Source: Paracoccaceae bacterium (lineage in GTDB: Bacteria; Pseudomonadota; Alphaproteobacteria; Rhodobacterales; Rhodobacteraceae). Taken from it: a stretch of DNA of 8,506 bases. This document shows positions 1 to 7,452 of the stretch, piece by piece. The stretch lies in NCBI GenBank assembly GCA_026982255.1, contig JALSHL010000300.1:1-8506 (forward strand), in the 5' to 3' direction. The notes below the pieces were generated by a model. It ran no database searches. It was given only the letters and a program-made list of their open reading frames with translations, and was not told the DNA's origin. Each line of letters begins with the position of its first letter. Within the stretch, counting starts at the first letter, position 1. Both the position numbers and the translations under genes were made by a program.

Positions 1-35
1 AGGTCTTATGACATGAAATGATTCGCAGGCCAAGT

Positions 36-148
36 GGCAGATTTGCCTAAAAGTTTCGATTTGCAGAATTCTGCCTATAGAAAAAGCGGTTGAAGTGTCG
101 CCTGTGGGACATGCTTTGTTCTTTTTCCTCTGTCGCAGATATCCCACA
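36..148. promoter_or_regulatory. Putative control region of the L,D-transpeptidase/lpxD cluster
   Basis: No reading frame with a credible start lies in positions 1-251, so this is leader DNA. It contains an imperfect palindrome GGCA-GATT-TGCC (36-47), a direct repeat GATTTGC (40-46 and 58-64, 18 bp apart) and a perfect 12-bp palindrome GCAGAATTCTGC (63-74). A possible -10 element, TATAGA (76-81), follows directly. A longer interrupted inverted repeat, TGTGGGACAT (103-112) against ATATCCCACA (139-148), matches at 9 of 10 positions. No good -35 hexamer sits at the right distance from TATAGA; TTTCGA at 54-59 is a weak match. The palindromes are seen directly; the promoter and operator roles are inferred from position. 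Confidence 0.3.
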
Positions 149-241
149 ATGGGCAAATTAATGCCGATTTTCGACATTTTCCGCTCGAATGCGCAGGGCG
201 GGCCGTGTAGTCAACCTTGTAAGGACGGGTTTTAGTGGCAT

Positions 242-247
242 AGAGGG
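242..247 (+). promoter_or_regulatory. Ribosome binding site deciding the L,D-transpeptidase start
   Basis: AGAGGG lies 4 nt before the ATG at 252. That ATG opens directly into a signal peptide. The in-frame ATG at 189 would add 21 residues ahead of the signal peptide, so 252 is preferred. Confidence 0.6.
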
Positions 248-251
248 CACA

Positions 252-1925
252 ATGTATCTTTTTAACAACAGGTTTTTCAAGTTTTCCGTTACGACGCCGA
301 TATTGTTGCTTGCCTCCGGTCTGGGCGCGCCGCTTGTCGCGCAATCGACGGAAACCGTCGCTCTGAAAACGACTGTCGTTGCGTCGACTCTGAGTCGGGA
401 GCAACAGATAGGGCAGGAAATTGCCACCCTGCTGTCCGCCGGTGGTGAGGCAACGCAGGAGCTTGCCGACTTCTATGCCGCTCGTGACAACCAGCCGATT
501 TGGGCCGTTGACGATCGTGCGATCCTCGATCTTCTGACCGCGATCGAGCAGGCTCCGGCACATGGTTTGCCGTTGGTCCGCTACAATACCGCCGCGATCG
601 AGGTTGCATGGAACGGATCGGACGCTCCGGCGGATATTGCCGCACTCGAAGTTGCTGCGGCGCAGGCCTATGTGCAGTTTGCCAAAGACCTGACTGCAGG
701 TATGCTCAACCCGAAATCCATTAATCGCGAAATGAACTCCGAATGGCGCGTACCGGAGACCGTAACCGTTCTGGCCAACGTCGCTGCTGCGAGCGACAAA
801 CGGGCGTTCTATAAAACCTTGCAGCCGTCTTCGCCGGAATACGGGATGATGCTGGCCGAAAAACGCCGTCTGGAAAAACAGGTAGCTGCGGAGAACGAGG
901 CGATCCACGTTCCCTCCGGGCGCACCCTCCGTCCCGGGCACAGCAACGAACGGGTTGTGGCCCTGCGTGCGCGCCTGAATTTTCTTGGCTACGAACTGGA
1001 CGACCTGACGTCGCCTGAATACGACGAGGGAATTATCGAAGTCGTCAAGGCTTTTCAGGCTGACGCCGGCCTGAATACCGATGGTCTGGTCGGCCCGAAA
1101 ACCCTGGCAGCGATCAATGCCGGACCGGAGCAGCATCTGAAACAGGTAGTGGTCAATCTGGAACGCCTGCGCTGGATGAATTTCGACCTCGGCAAGCGCC
1201 ACATCTATGTGAATATTCCTGACTACACGGCTTCTGTCGTGGATGATGGCAAGCCGACGCTGAGCTTTCGTGTGGTGGTAGGAACCCGCAGCAACCAGAC
1301 TGCGGAATTTTCCGACGTGATGACCCACATGGTCATCAACCCGTCGTGGAACGTGCCGATGAGCATTGCTTCCAAGGAGTATTTGCCGCAATTGCTGGCC
1401 GACCCGACGACGCTGGCCCGCCAGAATATCCAGATGCGGGTGCGCGGCAGCGGTCAGGTGGTGGATTCCACCGCCGTTGACTACACGCAATATTCCACGG
1501 GTAATTTTCCCTTTGTGCTGCGCCAGCTTCCGGGGTCGAACAACGCGCTGGGCCGGGTGAAATTCATGTTCCCGAACAAGTTCAATATCTATCTGCATGA
1601 CACTCCGTCGCGCCGCCTGTTCAATCGTGATGCCCGCGCCTTCAGCCACGGTTGCGTGCGTGTGCAGAAACCGCTGGAACTGGCCTATACCCTGCTGGCC
1701 CCGCAAGAGGCCGATCCGCAGGCAACCTTTGACTCCATCCTCGCCACACGCCGTGAAACACAGGTGGATCTGGTCGAGCCGGTCCCCGTGCATCTGGTCT
1801 ATCGCACCGCGTTTTTCGACGAAAACGGCGAGATCAACTATCGCGCGGATGTCTATCGCCGCGACAAGATGGTTTTTGACGCGCTGGTAAAAGCCGGGGT
1901 GACAATCCCCGGTCTGGACGGCTAA
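252..1925 (+). CDS. Periplasmic L,D-transpeptidase, YcbB/LdtD-like (YkuD domain)
   Basis: A 557-residue exported peptidoglycan cross-linking enzyme. Enzymes of this family form 3-3 (mDAP-mDAP) bridges between stem peptides using an active-site cysteine, which makes them largely insensitive to most penicillins. Visible layout: a signal peptide at about residues 1-30, with hydrophobic TPILLLASGLGAPLVA before the likely cleavage; an N-terminal scaffold region at about 55-200; a peptidoglycan-binding domain at about 227-289, with the typical LRxRLxxLGY start and a GLVGPKTLAAIN end; and a YkuD catalytic domain at about 315-480. The catalytic motif SHGCVR is at 465-470 (Cys468, His466), with the supporting His449 in YLHDTP. 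All key residues are present and the length fits YcbB-type rather than small YkuD proteins. It is the first gene of the forward cluster, 42 bp before lpxD, so co-transcription is plausible. The family is certain; which cross-links it makes in the cell is inferred. Confidence 0.93.
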   Translation: MYLFNNRFFKFSVTTPILLLASGLGAPLVAQSTETVALKTTVVASTLSREQQIGQEIATLLSAGGEATQELADFYAARDNQPIWAVDDRAILDLLTAIEQAPAHGLPLVRYNTAAIEVAWNGSDAPADIAALEVAAAQAYVQFAKDLTAGMLNPKSINREMNSEWRVPETVTVLANVAAASDKRAFYKTLQPSSPEYGMMLAEKRRLEKQVAAENEAIHVPSGRTLRPGHSNERVVALRARLNFLGYELDDLTSPEYDEGIIEVVKAFQADAGLNTDGLVGPKTLAAINAGPEQHLKQVVVNLERLRWMNFDLGKRHIYVNIPDYTASVVDDGKPTLSFRVVVGTRSNQTAEFSDVMTHMVINPSWNVPMSIASKEYLPQLLADPTTLARQNIQMRVRGSGQVVDSTAVDYTQYSTGNFPFVLRQLPGSNNALGRVKFMFPNKFNIYLHDTPSRRLFNRDARAFSHGCVRVQKPLELAYTLLAPQEADPQATFDSILATRRETQVDLVEPVPVHLVYRTAFFDENGEINYRADVYRRDKMVFDALVKAGVTIPGLDG

Positions 1926-1955
1926 AAGGCTTGCGAGGGGTGTTGCCCTGTCTGC

Positions 1956-1961
1956 AAGGAG
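1956..1961 (+). promoter_or_regulatory. Ribosome binding site of lpxD
   Basis: AAGGAG lies 6 nt before the ATG at 1968. It is the best Shine-Dalgarno match in the forward cluster and fixes the lpxD start. Confidence 0.7.
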
Positions 1962-1967
1962 TCGCAC

Positions 1968-3059
1968 ATGAAAATTTCCGTTCGGGAACTGGCCGGAGCG
2001 CTGGGCGCCGAGGTTGTCGGAAATCCCGACCTGCAAATTTCCGGCCCGGCCGAGCCGGCCACGGCAACCGCGGACCAGATCGCGCTGGCCATGCAGCCCG
2101 CCTATACCGAGGCATTGGGCAAGGGTAAGGCCCGCGTTGCTATTCTGTGGAACGGTGCCGACTGGCGGGCTCTCGGACTGGAGGCGGCGATTTTCGTGCC
2201 CCGTCCCCGCTATGCACTGGCCGGTGTGAATGGTATCTTCGGCCGCGCCCCCGAAGTTGATGCAGGCATTCACGAGACTGCCCTCGTCGCGGATGACGCC
2301 GAGATCGGCGAAGGCGCCGCTATCGGCCCGTTTGTGGTGATCGGGCGTGGCGTGAAAATCGGACCGAATGCCCGTATTCTGTCGCACAGCTCCATTGCCG
2401 AAGAGGCTGTGATCGGGGCCAATGCCCTGCTTTACAACGGTGTCCGCATCGGTGCGCGGGTTGTGATCGGCGACGACTTCATTTGCCACAGCAATGCCGC
2501 CATCGGTAACGACGGGTTTTCCTTCGTCTCGCCCGAACCGGGCGTGGTCGAGGAGGCCCGCGCCGAAATGCAGGTACGCACGGAGCATCGGGATACCGAA
2601 TATGTGCGCATCAACTCGCTCGGCACGGTGATTATCGGCGATCGTGTGGAAATCGGCGCCGGTGCCACACTGGATCGCGGCACCATCGCGGATACGGTGA
2701 TCGGCGAGGGCAGCAAGCTCGACAACATGGTCCATATCGGTCACAACGTGCGTGTCGGGCGCAATTGTCTGCTTTGCGGGCAGGTGGGTATTGCGGGCAG
2801 CTCCACCATCGGTGACGGCTCGGTTCTGGCCGGACAGGTCGGTGTGGCCGATCACGTCAGCGTCGGCGAAAACGTGGTGGCGGCGGGTCAGACCGGCATT
2901 ACCTCCAACGTGCCGCCCAACCGCATGATCATGGGTAATCCGGCGGTGAAAATGGATACACAGGTCGATATGTACAAGGCGTTGCGCCGCCTGCCGCGTC
3001 TGGCAAAAAAGGTCGCCGAACTCGAAGCACGGCTTTCAAAAACCGACACGAATGACTAA
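1968..3059 (+). CDS. lpxD: UDP-3-O-(3-hydroxyacyl)glucosamine N-acyltransferase
   Basis: A 363-residue cytoplasmic enzyme for the third step of lipid A synthesis. It moves a 3-hydroxyacyl chain from acyl carrier protein to the 2-amino group of UDP-3-O-acylglucosamine. The N-terminal domain (about 1-100) is the uridine-binding part. From about residue 100 there are many hexapeptide repeats of the I-G-x-x-x-x type, giving a left-handed beta helix, and the tail is a helix ending in ELEARL. The catalytic histidine is His259 in the IGHN motif. IDR-type and NDGF motifs are present (NDGF at 181-184, LDRGTI at 235-240). The protein is about 20 residues longer than the E. coli enzyme, mostly because of an insertion at about 185-218. 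It does not sit here in the common bamA-skp-lpxD-fabZ-lpxA order. Instead it is followed after 36 bp by an acyl carrier protein and a ketosynthase. Whether it is the only lpxD copy in the genome cannot be told. Confidence 0.95.
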   Translation: MKISVRELAGALGAEVVGNPDLQISGPAEPATATADQIALAMQPAYTEALGKGKARVAILWNGADWRALGLEAAIFVPRPRYALAGVNGIFGRAPEVDAGIHETALVADDAEIGEGAAIGPFVVIGRGVKIGPNARILSHSSIAEEAVIGANALLYNGVRIGARVVIGDDFICHSNAAIGNDGFSFVSPEPGVVEEARAEMQVRTEHRDTEYVRINSLGTVIIGDRVEIGAGATLDRGTIADTVIGEGSKLDNMVHIGHNVRVGRNCLLCGQVGIAGSSTIGDGSVLAGQVGVADHVSVGENVVAAGQTGITSNVPPNRMIMGNPAVKMDTQVDMYKALRRLPRLAKKVAELEARLSKTDTND

Positions 3060-3079
3060 ATGTATCACGCCGAAACGCC

Positions 3080-3086
3080 GGAGGGG
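3080..3086 (+). promoter_or_regulatory. Ribosome binding site deciding the acyl carrier protein start
   Basis: GGAGGGG lies 9 nt before the ATG at 3096. The alternative in-frame ATG at 3060 abuts the lpxD stop codon and has no Shine-Dalgarno sequence, so 3096 is preferred. Confidence 0.65.
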
Positions 3087-3095
3087 TTTTCACGG

Positions 3096-3359
3096 ATGCA
3101 GAATGTGCAGGAACAGGTGGTCGCGATACTGGCCGAGCAGGCGGTGATGGAGCCGTCGGAGGTCTCGCCGGAGGCAACGCTGGAGGAACTGGGCATCGAC
3201 TCGCTGGGTCTTGTCGAGGCGATTTTTGCTATCGAGGAGGCCTTCGACATACAGGTTCCTTTCAATGCCAATGCCCCCGAAGAATCCGGTTTCGATATCT
3301 CCAGCGTCAAATCCATCGTCCGCGCGGTCGAGGGTTTGATCGAAACCGCGCAGACCTGA
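3096..3359 (+). CDS. Specialised acyl carrier protein, NodF-like
   Basis: An 87-residue acidic four-helix carrier protein. Ser36 in LGIDSLGL is the expected site for 4'-phosphopantetheine, on which acyl chains are carried as thioesters. It differs from housekeeping AcpP: the residue after DSL is Gly rather than Asp, and the segment after helix II is longer (VPFNANAPEESGFDISS). GIDSLGL, together with a closing AVEGLI helix, recalls the rhizobial NodF carrier and, more loosely, the AcpXL carrier for very long lipid A chains. The gene lies 36 bp after lpxD and 6 bp before the ketosynthase, so its likely partners are those two enzymes. The ACP fold and Ser36 are clear from sequence. The NodF comparison is from memory of the family, and the substrate is inferred. 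Confidence 0.88.
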   Translation: MQNVQEQVVAILAEQAVMEPSEVSPEATLEELGIDSLGLVEAIFAIEEAFDIQVPFNANAPEESGFDISSVKSIVRAVEGLIETAQT

Positions 3360-3365
3360 CGCCGG

Positions 3366-4574
3366 ATGCGCCGCGTTGTCATAACCGGACAGGGGGCCGT
3401 GAGCGCGCTGGGCATGGATGCCAGTGCCACCATGGAGGGCCTGCGCGAGGGGCGATTGGGTATTTCATCGCTCGATATCCCCGATGTGGAACGCCTGAGC
3501 ATCCGGATAGGCGGGCAGATCCACGACTATACCCCCGAAGAGCATTTTACCCGGCAGGAACTGGTCCTGTTTGATCGTGCGACCCAGTTCGCCATGCTTG
3601 CGGCGCGCGAGGCCATGGCGCAAAGCGGTCTCGCGGTTTCTTCAGAAAATGCCTCCCGTATCGGCGTGGTTCTGGGCACTGCCGCCGGTGGACTGCACAC
3701 GCTCGACGACAGCTACCGCGCGGTTTACGAAGCGGGCAGGAACCGCGTGCACCCCTTCGTCGTGCCCCGCCTGATGAACAACGCTGCTGCCAGTCACATC
3801 TCGATGACTTACGGTATTGAAGGGCCTGGTTTCACTGTTGCCACTGCCTGTGCTTCCTCCAACCACGCCATGGGGCAGGCGTTCCATATGATCCGTTCGG
3901 GCATGTGCGACGCAATACTGACCGGCGGCTCCGAGAGCATGCTGGTCTTTGGTGGTATCAAGGCATGGGAAGGTCTGCGCGTCATGTCGCAGGACGCCTG
4001 CCGCCCGTTTTCGAAAACCCGCAACGGTATGGTGCAGGGCGAGGGAGCGGCAATTTTCGTGTTCGAGGAATACGAGAGCGCCCGCGCCCGCGGGGCCGAC
4101 ATTCTGGCCGAGGTGCTCGGCTTTGCCATGACCTCGGACGCTGGCGACATCGTTATGCCAAACCGTGACGGTGCGGCGCGTGCCATGCGCGGGGCCCTGA
4201 AGGATGCGGGGATCGACGCCGACAGCGTGGGTTATATAAATGCCCACGGAACCGGCACAACAGCCAACGATAAAACCGAGGTGGCCGCGATCCGCGAGGT
4301 GTTCGGCCCGCATGCCGACAGCCTGCTGGTCTCCTCGACCAAATCCATGCACGGCCACCTGATCGGCGGCACCGGTGCGGTAGAACTGCTGGCCTGCATT
4401 ATGGCTCTGCGCGACGGCATCATCGCCCCGACCATCGGTTACGAGGAGCCGGACCCCGAATGCAATCTGGACGTCGTTCCGAATGTTGCGCGCGAGGCAT
4501 CGGTGGACGTGGCGCTCAGCAATGCTTTTGCCTTTGGCGGCATGAACGCGGTGCTGGCGTTACGGGCTATTTGA
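3366..4574 (+). CDS. Beta-ketoacyl-ACP synthase, NodE-like (FabF superfamily)
   Basis: A 402-residue condensing enzyme that extends an acyl chain by two carbons using malonyl-ACP. The full catalytic set is visible: Cys162 in TACASSNHAMG, His294 in NAHGTGT, and Lys326 and His331 in SSTKSMHGH. The C-terminal NAFAFGGMN (386-394) replaces the usual NSFGFGGTN of FabF. Features recalling NodE more than FabF are STKSMHGH instead of STKSMTGH, DIVMP at 261-265, and PDPECNLDVVPNVARE near residues 362-377. The start is 6 bp after the carrier protein stop and has no clear ribosome binding site, so translation is probably coupled to that gene. The ACP-ketosynthase order matches nodF-nodE. The enzyme class is certain. 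A role in making a special acyl chain for lipid A or another envelope lipid is inferred from neighbours. A plain FabF2-type fatty acid elongase is the alternative. The end overlaps the convergent methyltransferase by 8 bp. Confidence 0.9.
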   Translation: MRRVVITGQGAVSALGMDASATMEGLREGRLGISSLDIPDVERLSIRIGGQIHDYTPEEHFTRQELVLFDRATQFAMLAAREAMAQSGLAVSSENASRIGVVLGTAAGGLHTLDDSYRAVYEAGRNRVHPFVVPRLMNNAAASHISMTYGIEGPGFTVATACASSNHAMGQAFHMIRSGMCDAILTGGSESMLVFGGIKAWEGLRVMSQDACRPFSKTRNGMVQGEGAAIFVFEEYESARARGADILAEVLGFAMTSDAGDIVMPNRDGAARAMRGALKDAGIDADSVGYINAHGTGTTANDKTEVAAIREVFGPHADSLLVSSTKSMHGHLIGGTGAVELLACIMALRDGIIAPTIGYEEPDPECNLDVVPNVAREASVDVALSNAFAFGGMNAVLALRAI

Positions 4575-5151
4575 TGGCAATCATCTGGATAACCGATCCG
4601 GTGCCGGTATGGCCGGAGCCTTCAACGATTTCGCGATCCACTTCGGCCAGATGCCGGATGTCGAGTGCGGCAAAGTCCTGCGCCAGCGCCTCTCCGGTGT
4701 GCATTAGTTCGGCCACAGGTGGCCCGCCCGTGCCGTTCTCCAGCTGGGCAGGGCGGTAACCCTCCAGCAGGAATACACCGCCGGGTTTCAGCCCGGCAAT
4801 GGCGCGGGCATGCACTGCGGCACGTAGTGGCGGGAGCAGATGGCAAAAGATGGAGACGATCCCGTCCCATTTTTCTACGCCGGGGTCGTAGCCATCCAGA
4901 TCGGCATGGATAAAATCCACCGAAACCCCGCGCTCCGCTGCCAGTTTCCGCCCTTTGGCGATGCCGACGCCGGACTGGTCCACGGCCGTCACGTTATAGC
5001 CCTGTTCGGCCAGAAAAACCGAATTTCGCCCTTCGCCGTCGGCAAGGCACAAGACCTTACCTTCGGGTATGGAGCGTAAATTCTCGCGCAGGAACCCGTT
5101 CGGGTCGGTGCCGTAAAGGTATCCGTCCCGCGCGTATTTCTCGTCCCACAT
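4567..5151 (-). CDS. Class I SAM-dependent methyltransferase, TehB-like
   Basis: A 194-residue Rossmann-fold methyltransferase of unknown substrate. The SAM-binding motif I is VLCLADGEGRNSVFLAEQG (33-51), a variant of the usual VLDLGxGxG. The acidic residue that would hold the SAM ribose is Asp58 in TAVDQS. WDGIVSIFCHL (95-105) and LKPGGVFLLEGY follow in the expected places. The N terminus MWDEKYARDGYLYGTDPN is typical of a small TehB/UbiE-like group in Proteobacteria. The ATG at 5151 is chosen because the conserved family N terminus begins there. A GTG at 5157 would add two residues and overlap the stop of the upstream IalB gene as GTGA. Both options lack a strong ribosome binding site, so coupling to the IalB gene is likely. 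Tellurite resistance should not be assumed from the TehB likeness. Confidence 0.85.
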   Translation of the reverse strand: MWDEKYARDGYLYGTDPNGFLRENLRSIPEGKVLCLADGEGRNSVFLAEQGYNVTAVDQSGVGIAKGRKLAAERGVSVDFIHADLDGYDPGVEKWDGIVSIFCHLLPPLRAAVHARAIAGLKPGGVFLLEGYRPAQLENGTGGPPVAELMHTGEALAQDFAALDIRHLAEVDREIVEGSGHTGTGSVIQMIAIK

Positions 5152-5153
5152 GT

Positions 5154-5711
5154 TCACTGTTCGGGGTTTTCAAGCGACTCGAATGCTGCGGTAAATCCGT
5201 CAAGCGAGGCACCGACCACCACAGGTTGCTGGGCGTTTGCGATAGAGAACACGGCAACCTTGACCTGTTTGCCTTTTTTCATTTCGTTCAGCATCAGGTC
5301 GGTCAGACCAAAACGCGAGAAGCAACCAGGGCGGGTGCACCAGGAAAACGGGTATTGCACCGCATCGCCATCGTCGACCTGCATGGTCAATCCGCGGGTA
5401 AGCAGCGTGCCCAGCGGGGCAACAACGGTGACGCCGGCCACGGCTTCGCTGCCGAGTGGCAGCTTCACGAGGCTCAGTTCTGCAACCGGAGTGCCGTCGC
5501 CATTGAGCATCAACTGATACATGAAACAGGTTTTGCCGCCGTCGGTGCAACGGATTTCCCAGTCGCCGAATGTTTCCTTGATGACTTCGCGCGGTGCGGT
5601 CTGTTCTGTCGCGCCTCCGACCGGATACTGGTCAACCGGATTGGCCGCTTCCTGCGCCAGCGCAGGAAAGGCGGTAAAAACAATGACGGTGGCAAGTTTG
5701 AGAAGACGCAT
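5154..5711 (-). CDS. Invasion-associated locus B (IalB) family periplasmic protein
   Basis: A 185-residue exported protein. Residues 1-19 form a signal peptide (MRLLKLATVIVFTAFPALA, cut before QE). The mature part starts with an acidic/proline linker, then TFGDWEIRC (47-55), the usual opening of the IalB domain, and ends with FTAAFESL. Four cysteines lie in two close pairs (55/62 and 125/130), suggesting disulfides in the periplasm. The family is named after a Bartonella invasion factor but is widespread in free-living alphaproteobacteria, where the function is not settled; virulence should not be inferred. AAAAGGA at 5723-5729 precedes the chosen ATG by about 11 nt. A longer frame reaching 5819 has no signal peptide at its start and is not supported. 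The methyltransferase follows directly on the same strand, so the two probably share a transcript. Confidence 0.88.
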   Translation of the reverse strand: MRLLKLATVIVFTAFPALAQEAANPVDQYPVGGATEQTAPREVIKETFGDWEIRCTDGGKTCFMYQLMLNGDGTPVAELSLVKLPLGSEAVAGVTVVAPLGTLLTRGLTMQVDDGDAVQYPFSWCTRPGCFSRFGLTDLMLNEMKKGKQVKVAVFSIANAQQPVVVGASLDGFTAAFESLENPEQ

Positions 5712-5841
5712 CAACGGGACATTCCTTTTATTGGCGTAATTCGTTGTAATACTGGTGTCAGGAACCGGCAGCCAAGTCAACCGGAGCGCCGCACATGTCG
5801 GCAAGAAGCTGCGACACATAATTCCTCAACCGCACTGGTAT

Positions 5842-5871
5842 TCGGGGCAAAATCCGCTAGATTTGCCCCGA
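5842..5871. repeat. Perfect 10-bp inverted repeat before the DUF853 gene
   Basis: TCGGGGCAAA (5842-5851) and TTTGCCCCGA (5862-5871) are exact reverse complements separated by 10 nt. The arm centres are 20 bp apart, close to two helical turns, which fits a site for a dimeric DNA-binding protein. It ends 21 nt before the DUF853 start codon and 8 nt before its ribosome binding site. It could equally fold as an RNA hairpin in the leader. There is no T-run after it on either strand, so a Rho-independent terminator is unlikely. Confidence 0.6.
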
Positions 5872-5879
5872 CTTGTTTC

Positions 5880-5885
5880 AGGAGA
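5880..5885 (+). promoter_or_regulatory. Ribosome binding site deciding the DUF853 ATPase start
   Basis: AGGAGA lies 7 nt before the ATG at 5893. The frame is open back to 5755, but that extension would run through the inverted repeat and has no family-like sequence. Confidence 0.75.
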
Positions 5886-5892
5886 TTACCAC

Positions 5893-7443
<1,551 letters not shown>

Positions 7444-7452
7444 GTCTACGCC

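Larger units (their letters stand above)
5712..5892. promoter_or_regulatory. Divergent intergenic region between the IalB and DUF853 genes
   Basis: These 181 bp separate two genes pointing away from each other, so promoters for both should lie here. On the reverse strand a TTGACT hexamer occurs at 5775-5780, but no good -10 sits 16-18 bp downstream (TATTAC lies about 23 bp away). On the forward strand TAGATT (5858-5863) could be a weak -10 inside the inverted repeat. No promoter can be placed firmly. Confidence 0.4.

Noticed and set aside
386..396. Two adjacent GANTC sites (GACTC-T-GAGTC shares bases) as possible CcrM methylation or regulatory sites
   Set aside because: They lie within the start of the L,D-transpeptidase coding region, and GANTC is short enough to occur by chance. 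Nothing else supports a role.
1894..1912. GC-rich hairpin (CCGGGG, 7-nt loop, CCCCGG) at the end of the L,D-transpeptidase gene, considered as a terminator before lpxD
   Set aside because: It lies inside the coding sequence and has no T-run after it, so a Rho-independent terminator is not supported.
75..2855. A 926-codon open frame on the reverse strand, antisense to the L,D-transpeptidase and lpxD genes
   Set aside because: It runs antisense to two genes with complete catalytic motifs. The translation is His/Arg/Gly-rich with no recognisable domain. Long antisense frames like this are a common by-product of GC-rich codon bias and of repeated motifs such as the LpxD hexapeptides.
3642..4358. 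A 238-codon reverse frame inside the ketosynthase gene
   Set aside because: It is antisense to the active-site region of the ketosynthase, has no domain, and is not preceded by a ribosome binding site.
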